From positions 64,736,578 through 64,800,577 of the forward strand of contig NC_091014.1 of NCBI RefSeq assembly GCF_041296385.1: a stretch of 64,000 bases of DNA, given 5' to 3'. The translations under genes and the position numbers were made by a program. The DNA comes from Aphelocoma coerulescens (taxonomy: Eukaryota; Chordata; Aves; Passeriformes; Corvidae). The notes beneath the pieces were generated by a model, which saw only the letters and a list, made by a program, of their open reading frames with translations, did not search any database and was not told where the DNA came from. This document shows, piece by piece, positions 25,614-37,600 of the stretch. Position 1 is the stretch's first letter. Each line of letters starts with the position of its first letter.

Positions 25614-28600
25614 GTGAGTACTGCTGAGTGGCAAGTGGGGTGAAGCTAAACACAGGGGAGGTGGGGGAGCACTGGGTACCAGCAGAGCAGAGAATGCAAT
25701 ACACAATGGGATAATCTTGCAGTGTAAACTTGTAGCCTTGGATTTTTCACCTGCCAGAGAGAGATTGAAAAGACAGAAAAGAAACATTTTGAAATCTATA
25801 CACTTCCCTTCAATAAAAATTTATTCTCTAAGTAATAATAATTATAGCCTGGACTAAGGAAGGTGCTAAACTGTCAATATTCTAAGTACCAAAGAAAATA
25901 TAAAAGCAGTGCAATAGAATTGGTTGGCTTTCACATCCTAATGATGTTCATGGAAATTATACCCATTTTAAGTATCTTTAGCTATACTGGGAATAGTATA
26001 GCTCAATGAAATAGATCCTTCAGGGTCTCCTCTTGCTCTGGCATGCCACATAACTCACTGCTCATGAAAGGGTAACCTGGAAGTCTGCACTGTTAGCCCT
26101 TTGCTGAACAGTTTAGAAGAAAAAAGTTAAATCTTTGAGGCTCCACCACAGGAAAGTCTTGTCAGATCTTTCTCAGTGATTAAGGGCATCCTGAATAAGC
26201 CTCAGCCTCATCCCTTCAGTATTTCTTATGCTGATAATGTTATAATTGGATTTACATACTATTTAAATTTAGGCATTAAAACCTATGTTCTAACTAAAAT
26301 TAATAGTTTAAAGGCAAGCTTCTGCATTTTTCAGTATGCCAGCAGTTTTGCAAGATTGTATTGTTGAAAATAATAATTTTCTAATAAAAAACAAGTTAGG
26401 CCTGTGAATGTCAACAAGGTATTCTACCTGTAAGCACAAAGTCAATTTCTCTGAAATTGTGATGTTTATTTATTTAAATGTTAAACTTCTAAACATCATT
26501 TCCATCTACTTTTATCTGATGGAGTGGAAGACTGGCACTTCTTTATTTTATAGTTTAAGAGGATTGAACAAAATGCTAGCATGTGCTTATCTATATGCAT
26601 CAAATACCTTCTAAAGCTTCATTTAAAAATTGTAGAAAGTCAGTTTGTCTCTCAAATCTTGTAGCTGATGTTAAACTGTTAAATGTTTTTTTACTGGTTG
26701 TGTTAGTTGCAGCTTTTTGTTTAATGGTAATTGGTTCATGAATTCCTTCCACATCTCGTTTTCTACCTGCAGGTTTTTTGAGAAACAATTCTGCTAGCAT
26801 GATCATTTTCTAGTCATGATTAAGTGATACATATTTAGAAATAATAAAGTGGTTGTGATACTTTAGTTCTTCACTTTGCTTTCAATATCTTTCATTCTGT
26901 TTCCTTTGCCTTCTCCCACAGAAATGTCAGACTCCCAGTTCTAGACAGTAATTTAATGTTCTCCTGTGTAATTTCTCACTGGGTTTTTTTTCTGTATCCT
27001 CAGTTATTAGTCTGAACTCTGTAAAGACTCCCTCAGCCTTGGAGACACACACAGGTTTTGTCAGCTCTGCAGACTTCCTTTTCTGTAACACGTCACCAGT
27101 TCGTCTGGGACAGGCAGCTCTGCTTCCATTCTGAGATAAATTTCATCTGCAGCCAGAGCCAAATCAAGATAATCTTTTGGAAATTCCTTCCCAAGGCAAA
27201 TACCCTCTCTAGAAAAACCCCAGAACAATTCCTCTCTCACTGGGGCAGCTAGGACAGTATCAAGCACCATATAAATTACACCTATGTGTCTTTCCCAGCC
27301 CTCTGGTCAGGCCATTCATGAGGACAGAACCATCTGGCTGCCCCTGCTATTTGGCTGTAGGTCCCAGCTTACCAGGAGTAATTGTCACTCGAATTTGAAT
27401 GGGAACCTATAAAAATGGATCCCTCTAGCTCTCACCTGACATTTGGTGGTGGAAAGTAGCCAGTCTTAGTTGGCTTCCCACTTGCTTGGCTCTGATGGGA
27501 TTTTCCACTTTGCAGTCTGGCTCCTTCAGCAGTCACATAACTTGGCTGCACTCAGGATTATTTTGTCTGTCTGTAAAGTTTGTGATATGCTCCTTTTGTT
27601 TTATTGTGCCTTACAGTTTATTACTAGGTCCTTGACTTAAAGCATACAACACACACAGCACAGTTTTCGTCACTGAGCCTGAAATGTGAGCTGCAGGAAG
27701 TATATTACTTTCTTGCAGTGTCTGTAATATTTGCAGACTGGCTTATTTTACAGCCATATGCACTGAGGAAAGCACAAGCCAAAGATACCCGGTTTAAAAC
27801 ATCCGTAGTTAAGAAGCTTCTTATGGGCAAATGAAGCTATCTCTATTATAGACATGTGAAAAATAAAGCTTTATCCTGTATTTCAAAAATAGGAAAATCA
27901 AAATTATTACAGAGCTGTGGTTTAGAAGGCACCTTTGGACAGTATCCAGTCCAACTCTGCTGCACAAAGCAGGGCCAGGCAGAGCAGGTTGCTCAGGACT
28001 AGGGGCGGTTGGGTTCTGAATGTGCACAAGTGTGGAGACCCCACTGTAGCAGTGTTCACTCACCCTGGCAGGCAGAGTGTGTTGTCCATAAATGGAATTT
28101 CTTGTATTTCAAAAAGTGCCTTTTGCTGCCACTTGATCAAATGCAGGGCCCTGTCTCCTGATCTCCTGCTGTGATAAAAACAACAAAAAGGTTTCCATCT
28201 ATGCACTTTCCAACTCTTCCCCCATGTCATGGAAATTCAGTAACAACTTCAGGATACAAAAGTTTCTTGGGTTATTTTTGTTTTCTTTTTTATGTTCCTA
28301 GGGCTATTTTAGCATTAAAAAATCAAGTTATACTGGGCTATCAGCCTTTGTAAGAGGTTCTGTCCCATATCCAGTGTCGAATCCTTTGGCCATGGCATTC
28401 TGTCACTTAACTTGCCTGGTTAATGCTCCTTGATTCCTTAGAAATTGGAGCTCTTTCAGGAAAAAAGTCTCTCTCTGGGGCTGTACTCCTGATGAGTAAC
28501 ATTTGTGTTACCTGTTCTTGCACTGTGAGCTCGTTCCCCTTCCCCTGCTGCCCATCTCTTGATCACTGCAGAATAGGAAATTACTCTACCCAAAGTAAGA

Positions 28601-31600
28601 ATTTCAGGGTTTTTTGGTTGGTTGTGGTTTTTTGTTTTGTTTTTTTTTTTTTTTTTTATTATTTATTTTCTGTTTGGATTGAAGTCAAAGGGTTTGAATT
28701 CAATATCAAACCTCCCCTTGTTCTTTAAAACAGAAAAGAAGGGAGAGTTGTCTCCTTTGGTGTCCCAACAAAGCTTATTTTAAAAAATGTGTATGTTTTC
28801 AATTTATTGAATGCAAGAGAGAGTAATATCAATTGAATATAGCTTTGGATACTAAAATTGTCTGTCTGTTACTTAGAAGGAGTTGGAATTACCTTAGCTG
28901 GAGGGCGGATCGCTGGAATTCTGTTCAAGGCAGACATAAAACTATTCAGTTACAAGTTTCCAGAGAGTGAAATCATCTCTCACTGGGATCTTGAAGATAC
29001 TTGATGCTACCTTTTATGAGTTTTATCTAGGTCTGCTTTATTTTCTTTTTAACTCAAGCTGTTTGCAAGTGACAAGGAAGATTTGGGGCTTTAATAAAAA
29101 TAAGACAAGTGATGGTTTCATCATGAGAAACTAAGCCCTCACCAAAACAAAAATACACCTCAGCACACAGTTTAAACAGAGAACCATGAGTCTTGTTTTA
29201 AAAATATCTTTGCCAGGAGAGATGAGCTTTTCCAAGATTCATCCTTGTCTCTTTTAAAAATGTACATTTGACAACAAATTCTCCATTAAGTTTTCTGTGC
29301 ATTCTGTGAAAACCAGAATGGCTTCATATAAACATTGCTTGGTCATTTTGATTCCTCTTCGTAATTTGGGCAACTGAAAAAAAGTAAAAAGAGAGTTGTT
29401 GATACTTTTAAATTTTGTGTGTGATGAGGTGTTTGATGAATCCAGCCAAAGGTCTGTTTTGAGTGTGTGTGAGCACAGTTACTCCTCTCAAAAAATCATT
29501 ATAGTGCTGAGGGGAAAAGCAGGTGGTATCCTAAAAAGAAGTGAGCTAATCATTTTAGCTGCTGGTTTAGGCAAATGTAGTTTAACTATAGATATTTTTA
29601 TTTTTTTTAATTGGCTTTTCTGGTTGTTTTCCATTCAAGCACAAAAAATAAAAAATCTTCCAAAGGAATGTGGTGACAAACAGTGCAGTCACAAATACAC
29701 TTGTCCTGTTCCTTCAGCAGTGCTGTTCTCCCACTTCCAGCCCCCATGAGGATTTTTACTGCATTTTTGTGATTTCTTTTACCCCTGGAGCCTAGAACGC
29801 ATCTCCTCTACTCAGAATGGCATATTTGTTTCCTAGAAAGAGAATATTTCAGTCTAGAGACATGAAGCTTGAGTTTCTTACTGAAAGAAACCTTCTGCCC
29901 TCCTCTCTGTAGTTTTCTGTGGCAAATACTAAATTGGCAGACTTGCTTTAAATAGTGCTGTGGATTTTGGTGCTTCTGGCTGGAAAATATGAGCAGTACT
30001 TCACTGAAGAAGTACAGCTGTCTCTTTTTAAAATTAAACAAATGCAGCCATCAGTGTTTTTTGGTGTTTGTTTTTTTTTTTTTTTTGTATTGCAGTTGAG
30101 TATTTTTCCTCAAAGATAAATGGAGTGTATTTATCAAAGTGTCAATTCTGTCTCAAACATGTGTTAGAGCATTGTAAGTGATCATATAAACTTTCTGGTT
30201 CAGAAATCTGGTGACAGTAACCTCACTGAGAGGGACCTGGGTTGCTGGATGTCTTGCTGTGTGACCCTCAGCCAAACTTCCCCATTGTTTCACCTGTTTA
30301 GGATGCAGCTCTAAAATAAGTGTGGTACTTCAGGGTGCTTGGATAAAAGGCCATTGAAAATATGAAGTGATGACTCAGAGAGCTTTGTTCTGTCAGGCTG
30401 TGATAAACTCCTGCACACCATTTTTTGGAGAGCAAGGACAATAGTAATGAACTAAGGCTTCAGTCCTGGTAAAGACATGGAGAGATGGCTGTGCCTGGAG
30501 AACTCAGCAGACTTTCAGTGGAGCCTGTATATCTCTGTGGGTATTTCTTGCTAGGACTGGACTCCTCCTCTGATTCTTTATTTTCTATTCTATTTCATAT
30601 CTATGGATGCAAAATATAGCGTGAGTTAAGAAATCTGAGTAATGCAAACTCTAACTTCTATTTTGAAGGCATTTTTTTTCCTCTCAATCTTGGGTATTTA
30701 TTGAGTTTTCAGGTAGCCAGAATGGTATTTTTTTTTTATATATATTGCTATGGATGTTAACTTAAGTATCACATAATGAATGAAATGTCAGCTTCATATT
30801 TCAAAGATACTGGGTTCAAATCATCTTGGGTTGATTAAAATTGCCAGCAATTACTTTTCTATCAGTGCTGTTAAAGCTTCAAGACGCTGTTGTCCCTTTG
30901 GTAAGGCAGGCATTTTCACCCACATGTTCCACATATTAAGAGTTCTTAGAAGATTTTACCCACATGCAATTACTTTTTCTTTGCATTGCCTTGTTAAGGA
31001 AGAGAGCCTAGGGCTGGAAGGCTGTCTCTGGGAAACCAAGTGGGTCAGAAAGCTGTATCCATGTTGTGGAGGGTGTGCATTTTTCAGTGCTCTGGGCAGT
31101 CTGGGTTTGGCTTGAGCCAAGTGTTGGCAGGTCTGGCTTTACCTCCATGGAAACCTGTGTGCAGACAGGTGACAGTGTGTTTATTCTTATTATGCACTGT
31201 GATAAGTCTGGGGTGTTCATTCAGATTCAGCTTAAGAGTGAGACTATTACACCTTCCCTTTCAGTTTAGCTGTCTTAAAACTTCTGTATTAGGTGCAGAG
31301 TTTATTTTTTTCCTTTTTTTTCCCCCCAAGACTGTCTAGAGTGCCACCTTGCAGGGCAGGCTCTTGGCACAGCTGCTGTGCAGCAGAGGTGATGGGAGAT
31401 AGGAATGTGCCTGAGAGGGAACTTCCCTGGCACTGAGTGCATCCTGGTAGTCTCAGGGAAAGAGGAGAAACTGGGAGCAAGACTGCATTGAAGGGTTTGA
31501 GAACAAGTCCTGTGGGGAGCGGCTGAAGGAGCTGGGGAGGCTCAGCCTGGAGAAAAGGAGGCTCAAGGGGGGACCTTCTGGCTCTGCACAACTCCCTGAC

Positions 31601-34600
31601 AGGAGGGGGAAGCCAGGGGAACTCAGGCTCTGCTCCCAGAGAACAAGGGAAAGGATGAGAGGGAACAGCCTCAAGCTGTGCCAGGGGAGGCTCAGGTTGG
31701 ACATCAGCAGGAATTTTTTCATGGAAAGGGTTGTTAAGCACTGGAAGGGGCTGCCCAGGGAGGTGTGGAGTCCCCATCCCTGGAGGTCTCCGGAGAGTGA
31801 CTGGATGTGGCACTCAGTGCTCTGGGCTGGGTGACAAGGTGGGCATCAGGCACAGCTTGGACTTGATGATCTTGGAGGCCTTTTTCAGCCTGAATGGTTC
31901 TATGACCTCTGGTGACAAAGACCTACTCCTGCCCACCCCAGCCCCTTCCCTAGGGAAGGAGAGGAGCCCTCATGTTTAAGACTGCTCATCCCACCACTTT
32001 TCCCAGAAATGATGTGAGACCAGGGCAGTGAGTCACCTGCTTGTACTGACTCACTGCTGTAGGTCCTGGCTCTGAAGCATGGGAGACGCTTAATGGAAAG
32101 ATGGATCTTGCTTGGTGCTTGGCATAAAGGTTTGTAGCCTGATGGGAAAGATAAGGCACAGATACATTTCTTCACAGTGTGTAATACTACCTGTATAACA
32201 AAAAAAATGTAGAGGAGGATGGGCTTTTGGGTGGGAGTTAATGGGATGAATCATTTCTGTCCTGAAAAAGGGAATTGATGACCTCTCAGGTTACAGTCCT
32301 GCCAAGAGTGTTGCTACTGCTGCTTTCCTTTGGAGTTTCATTTTCACTTTTGGCAACAGAAATAGTTGCTCTGTCTGCTGTGTCAGCTGCAAATATTAAA
32401 GCATATAGAGGAGCTTAAAGTGAGTAATGGTTGTATGAGTGCTACTACCCTTCATGGAATATAATTTAAAAATCTGCCTCTGGAGAGTCTAAAAAAAGTG
32501 TTCATTACCTTGTACCTATATTTCATTAGTTTAATCACTGTTCATTGTGGTGGAATCTGTGTTTAAATTAGCAAAGGACATCAATCCCAAGATGAGACTA
32601 CAGTGGCTGGGCACATGGCATGGACACTTGGGTCCAGAGATTGTTTGGCTGTGCAGCAGAGCCCAGATCAGGACACTGAGTGAAGTTTGCCATTTAATGT
32701 CACAGTGTTGGAGCCAGGTTCAAACCACTCTTGACAGATATTTGCAGGCTGTCAGAACATCAGCATTCTGGAGTCCATATATTTCCTTTTTTGATGTCAT
32801 TCTCAATTTTGAAAGAAATTATTCTTTTGAAGGTGTTCCTGTGTTAATAGAACCTCTGATAAGTTTGGTGTGCTTGGGGAGTTGTAGGGGGAAATTTAAC
32901 CTGTTAACCTTGACACTGCCCTTTGTGCAGATATGCAGTGTGTTTTAGGGATGTAAATATGTATCTGCTTTTGTTATTGCTTGTCATCTGCTGTCTTGCA
33001 AAACAGGTACAAGTTCTTGGTGATTGTTTTGAGATGGTAATATCATATGGTAGAGTCCCCATTCTGGGGACCATGTAGTAATCACAGAATTACAGAATGG
33101 CCTGGGTTGGAAGGGACCCTAAAGATCATCCCATCCCAGGCCCCTGCCATGGGCAGAGACACCTTCCACTACTCCCAGGTTGCTCAGAGCCCCATCTGGC
33201 CTTGGACACTGCCAGGGATGGAGCAGCTACAGCTTCTCTGGGCAACCTGTGTCAGGGCCTCCCCACCCTCACAGGGAGCAATTTCTTCCTCATATCCAAT
33301 CTAAACCTGCTCTCTGTCAGTGTGAAGCCATTCCCCCTTGTCCTGTCACTCCAGGCCCTTGCCAAGAGTCTCTCTCCATCTTTCCTGTGGGCTCCCTTCA
33401 GGCACTGCAAGGCCACAGTGAGGTCACCCCAAAGCCTTCCCTTCTCCAGGCTGAGCAATCCCAGTTCCCTCAGCCTTTCCTCACAGCAGAGCTGCTCCAT
33501 CCCTCTGCTCCCCTTGGTGTCCCTGCTCTGGACTGGCTCCAGCAGCTCCCTGTCCTTCCTGTGCTGGGCCCAGGGCTGGATGCAGCCCTGCAGGGGGGGT
33601 CTCAGCAGAGCGGGGCAGAATTGCCCTTTCCCCTGCTGCCCACAAAGTAGCTGGACCTGAAATAGGGTGCAGAGGTTCTGTGCTTTGTCCAGCCCTTGAA
33701 TTCTTGTTTTCTGTGGTTTCCTCCTCAGAACACAGCACTGCTGGTGCTTTTTTGGGCCTGTCTGGATGGTTTTCTTTACTACTACCATCAACACAAGACT
33801 TTGATAGAAGTATTAAAAAACCAATCTAATATGTTCTAGTTGCAGTTAAAGAAGAATTTTATTTCAGAAGTTGTAGGGCGATTCACGGCTGCACTGGTCA
33901 CTGAACCTTCCCTGGAGATACTGCAAAATTCTGGGTGAGATTCAGTATAATATTCATCTGGGAGAAACATGCTAGAATTTAAGGAATGCCATACATTGCT
34001 GATACATGGCCATTACCTGAATGTGACTGTAACTTAATTTTTACAATAATAAGGTTGCATGAATGAGGCTGAGTTCTGCCAAGTGCTTCTTGTGTCCAGA
34101 AGCTTGTAGACAACACACAGGGCAAGAAGCAGCATGCAGGCATTGAACTGTTCCTCATCAACAACCCGAGCAAGCTGCTTTCTCCTTGTCAGTGGTGGCT
34201 GCACATCAAAACCAGCAGTTTGTTGCAGGGACGCCTGTGTTCTGAAGTACTCTGTCATTAGTTCTGAATTAACTCATTCACCCTTTCATTTGTGAATTAA
34301 TCCCCTCTAATGCAGGCAAACATCACAGTTGTGGTTGTCTGGGTATTGTTAATCTGCGTCATGCACAGGCTGAGCACTAGACCTGGGTAATGATCTTGGA
34401 AGAGAACAGCTTTGTTTTCGAGCAGTTCTGAGCTCCAGGTGTGGTTGTTGAACTGTGCAAGTATTACTTCTACAAAACACTTTCTTTTATGTGGATCCTG
34501 AGTGCTGAGTTCATTATTTAGGGCTGCATGTTCATTTGGAACCCTAAGCTAAGATGAAAATAGTTCTTGGCAAGTCTGTGCTTAATTCTTTAATTCACTT

Positions 34601-37600
34601 TTGGTCAAGATTGTTAGAGCTTTATTCTCCTCCCCCCTCTTTTTTCTTTTCCTTTTTTTCCCCTTTGTCTCCTGTTATATTTAAGTAATTAATTTAATAG
34701 CAGAGTGAATAGAAACTGCACTCTGCTCGCTCCCCTAGTGGTACCTACTCCTGTTTGCAACTTCAGGACTTCTTTGAACTTGACTCTTTCTGACACAACA
34801 TGAACATTAGTAGCACAACCATGATTACAAGGTGAAACCTTCTAAGGTTAACAAAACAGAGCAGTGAAGTGCAGCCTTTGTTCTGGGGTATGTTTTTACT
34901 TAATTTTTCTTCTCCAGGATTTTATCATTAGTATGCTATGGCAAACAGTATTAGGTTTATTTTTCCTGTAACAACCCCAATGCCTACTACAAACTCTAAA
35001 TCTTCATGGATCAATAAGCAGTATCGCGAGTTAGCAAAAGTCTCTCATTTTATATATCATATACCTTTATAGACTTTATTTTGAAGAAATTTATTAGAAT
35101 AAGCTGTAAATCTCTTTCTGAGAGTGTTGGCCAAGCATGTTAATATGCTGACAGGTTTGGGTTGTTTTCCCCACTTTTTTTCCTCCAGTGCCTACCTAGA
35201 GTCATTTATTTCTAAGGCATTCAGGGTGGTGGATTGCTGTGCTCATGCTGCCTACCTTGTTTCACTGACTTCCATCAGTCAAATCTTTCAGCCCTCACTT
35301 CTAACTTGGAAGTGAACAGGGACGTTTTGGACTCTGACTGGGCCAGCCAGTCGCTCTGGGATGAGCCATGAGCCAAAGCCACCTGTTCTCCAGGCGGTGC
35401 CTCTGCAGACAATTTTTGTTCTCATTCTTTGCACTGGGAGCTAATTGTGAGACAGTGAGAGCAGAGGAACCATTTCCAACACAGCAGTTGTACCTTGGGA
35501 AGCTCTTTAGAAGGCAGCATCCAATTTTAGGGGGGGTGCACTGTGTGTTAATCACCACAGTGCAGCTTGTTTCCTACAAATCTGAAGTGAGGAGTCCATG
35601 TGAGTGTTGTGACTGGAGGTCAGGGGCAGATCTCCAGCCTGAGATTAGGATATTTTTGTGCTTTTGGGAAAAGTGAGATGATTGGGCAGGTGATATAAGG
35701 TAAGAGAACACATCGAATGCGTTATCACTGATAACTACATTTCTTCCAACTCCTCCCCTCTGTAGTTGCATATATGATAGGTATTTCAGGCTTTTATGTG
35801 CTGAAATAAATAATTTGAATGATCATTTCTCATGAAAATGAATGTAGGGAATGCATTAAAGTAGCTAATGATGTTTTTAAAGTTAATGGCAATTGTGGAG
35901 CTGTTCAGAAATTCATTAGCATCAAATGCTTTAAAAGCAGTTGCTCTTTCACAGCTTTTTGTAAATAATGTTGTGGCTTTTAAGTGAGGTTACTTTGATA
36001 GGGGAAACTCTTCTGGGATGGGAAAATGCTGTATTTCAGAGTAGTGAGAGTGCTTAGAAAAATATCCCATAAGGGGTGTTGGAGGAGGAAGACTGCTGAG
36101 CTGAATTTAAGTATGTTTGATAACAGCACAAATGAAGCCACGAACGTAAATTGTATTGTCAATAGAGCACTCAGAAAAACTCTTAATACTTACGAAAGGA
36201 CTCAAGCTTCTTCCTGAAGACTGGGTTGCCCCAGTGGGGATGTGGGAGCTGCTGTTACATTGTGCAGGGAGCCTGATTGCTCGTTTGCAGTTTAGGCAGC
36301 CTCTGCTGCTCTCGTCCCTGTGCTCTCCTCAGTGAAGGTTCGTCACATCAGCAGTGCTGCCATGGGCACCACAGGCTGTGGCCCAGCTTGGCTCAGTGTC
36401 CGAGTGAACTGGGAGGCACCAAGAGGGGAACTGAGGCTCTGTCAGTCATTAACAGCTGCCTCTGATTGATGCAAGTTTAACAGCAAACACACTGCCTCCA
36501 CATCTAGTATTTCTACATGGCTGTATGAAAGAGCTGGGACTCCTGTTCTTGTTTTCTTGGTCTCGAGGTTCGTATTGGGTATATTTATGTAGTGGTTACC
36601 AACACTGACGGGTCACTGGCTTTATTCTTCCCTGTGAGGATGCTGAGGCCCTGGCACAGGTTGCCCAGAGAAGCTGTGGCTGCCCCATCCCTGGCAGTGT
36701 CCAAGGCCAGGTTGGACGAGGCTTTGGAGCAAGCTGGGATAGTGGAAGGTGTCAGGGGGTTGGAACTGGATGGGCTTTAGGTCCCTTCCAACCCAAACCA
36801 TTGTGCGATTCCCTGAATCTCAATTCCTCCCAGCCTGCCGGTAGCTCCGGGGTTGTGCAGTTCCGCCGGTTCTCACGGTGTCAGTCCTTCCTCACTGCTG
36901 CCGCTCCCGCCCTGCGCGGGGAGGGTTTAGAGGCGAATTCGGTGATGTGCGGGCACCGTGAGTGAGGCAGCGTGTGCTACGACCGGGGCAGGTGCGCTGA
37001 ACCTGCGTGTGGGGGCCGGGGAGCCGCGCTGGGCGGGGCGGGGCGGGAGGGTCCTGTCCCGGTCCTGTCCCGGTGCTGTCCCTCACGGGCGGAGCGCGGC
37101 GCGGTGGCGCCCCCCCGCGGCCGCGCTGACGCTGTGCTCCCTTGCAGGGCGCACCGGGCGCTACACGCTGATCGAGAAGTGGCGGGACACGGAGCGGCAC
37201 CTGGCGCCGCACGAGAACCCCATCGTGTCCCTCAACAAGTGGGGACAGTACGCCAGCGACGTGCAGCTGATCCTGCGGCGCACCGGGCCCTCCCTGAGCG
37301 AGCGGCCCACGTCGGACAGCGTGGCGCGCATCCCCGAGAGGACTCTGTACCGGCAGAGCTTGCCGCCCCTGGCCAAGCTGAGGCCGCCGGGGGACAAGGC
37401 CATGAAGAGGAGGGAGCCGAAAAGGAAATCCCTCACCTTCACCGGCGGCGCTAAGGGGTTAATGGACATCTTCGGGAAGAGCAAGGAATCCGAGTTCAAG
37501 CAAAAGGTGCTCAACAACTGTAAAACAACAGCGGATGAGCTGAAGAAACTGATCCACCTCCAGACGGAGAAGCTTCAGTGCATCGAGAAGCAGCTGGAGT

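Larger units (their letters stand above)
25614..37147 (+). other. RASSF8: RASSF8 coding intron 1 (11,534 nt)
   Basis: The intron holds a degraded CR1 (27912), a possible MIR relic (30230), CR1 fragments at 31495, 33080 and 36623, T-rich tracts near 28630 and 30067, and the internal CpG island at its 3' end. I see no other supported gene in 25614-27911, 28671-31494 or 33651-36622. Confidence 0.85.

Noticed and set aside
31289..31813. 174-codon frame on the minus strand
   Set aside because: CR1-derived; nearly the same peptide occurs in the 24571 copy.
33097..33794. Open frames of 187, 156 and 180 codons
   Set aside because: They lie mainly in the CR1 copy at 33080-33650, and the same peptides recur in the other CR1 copies.
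36958..37147. Open frame upstream of and in frame with RASSF8 coding exon 2, which could be read as a 63-residue extension
   Set aside because: It starts at GTG, not ATG, and crosses a normal intron end. The real upstream exon at 25511 restores the conserved RA domain start.
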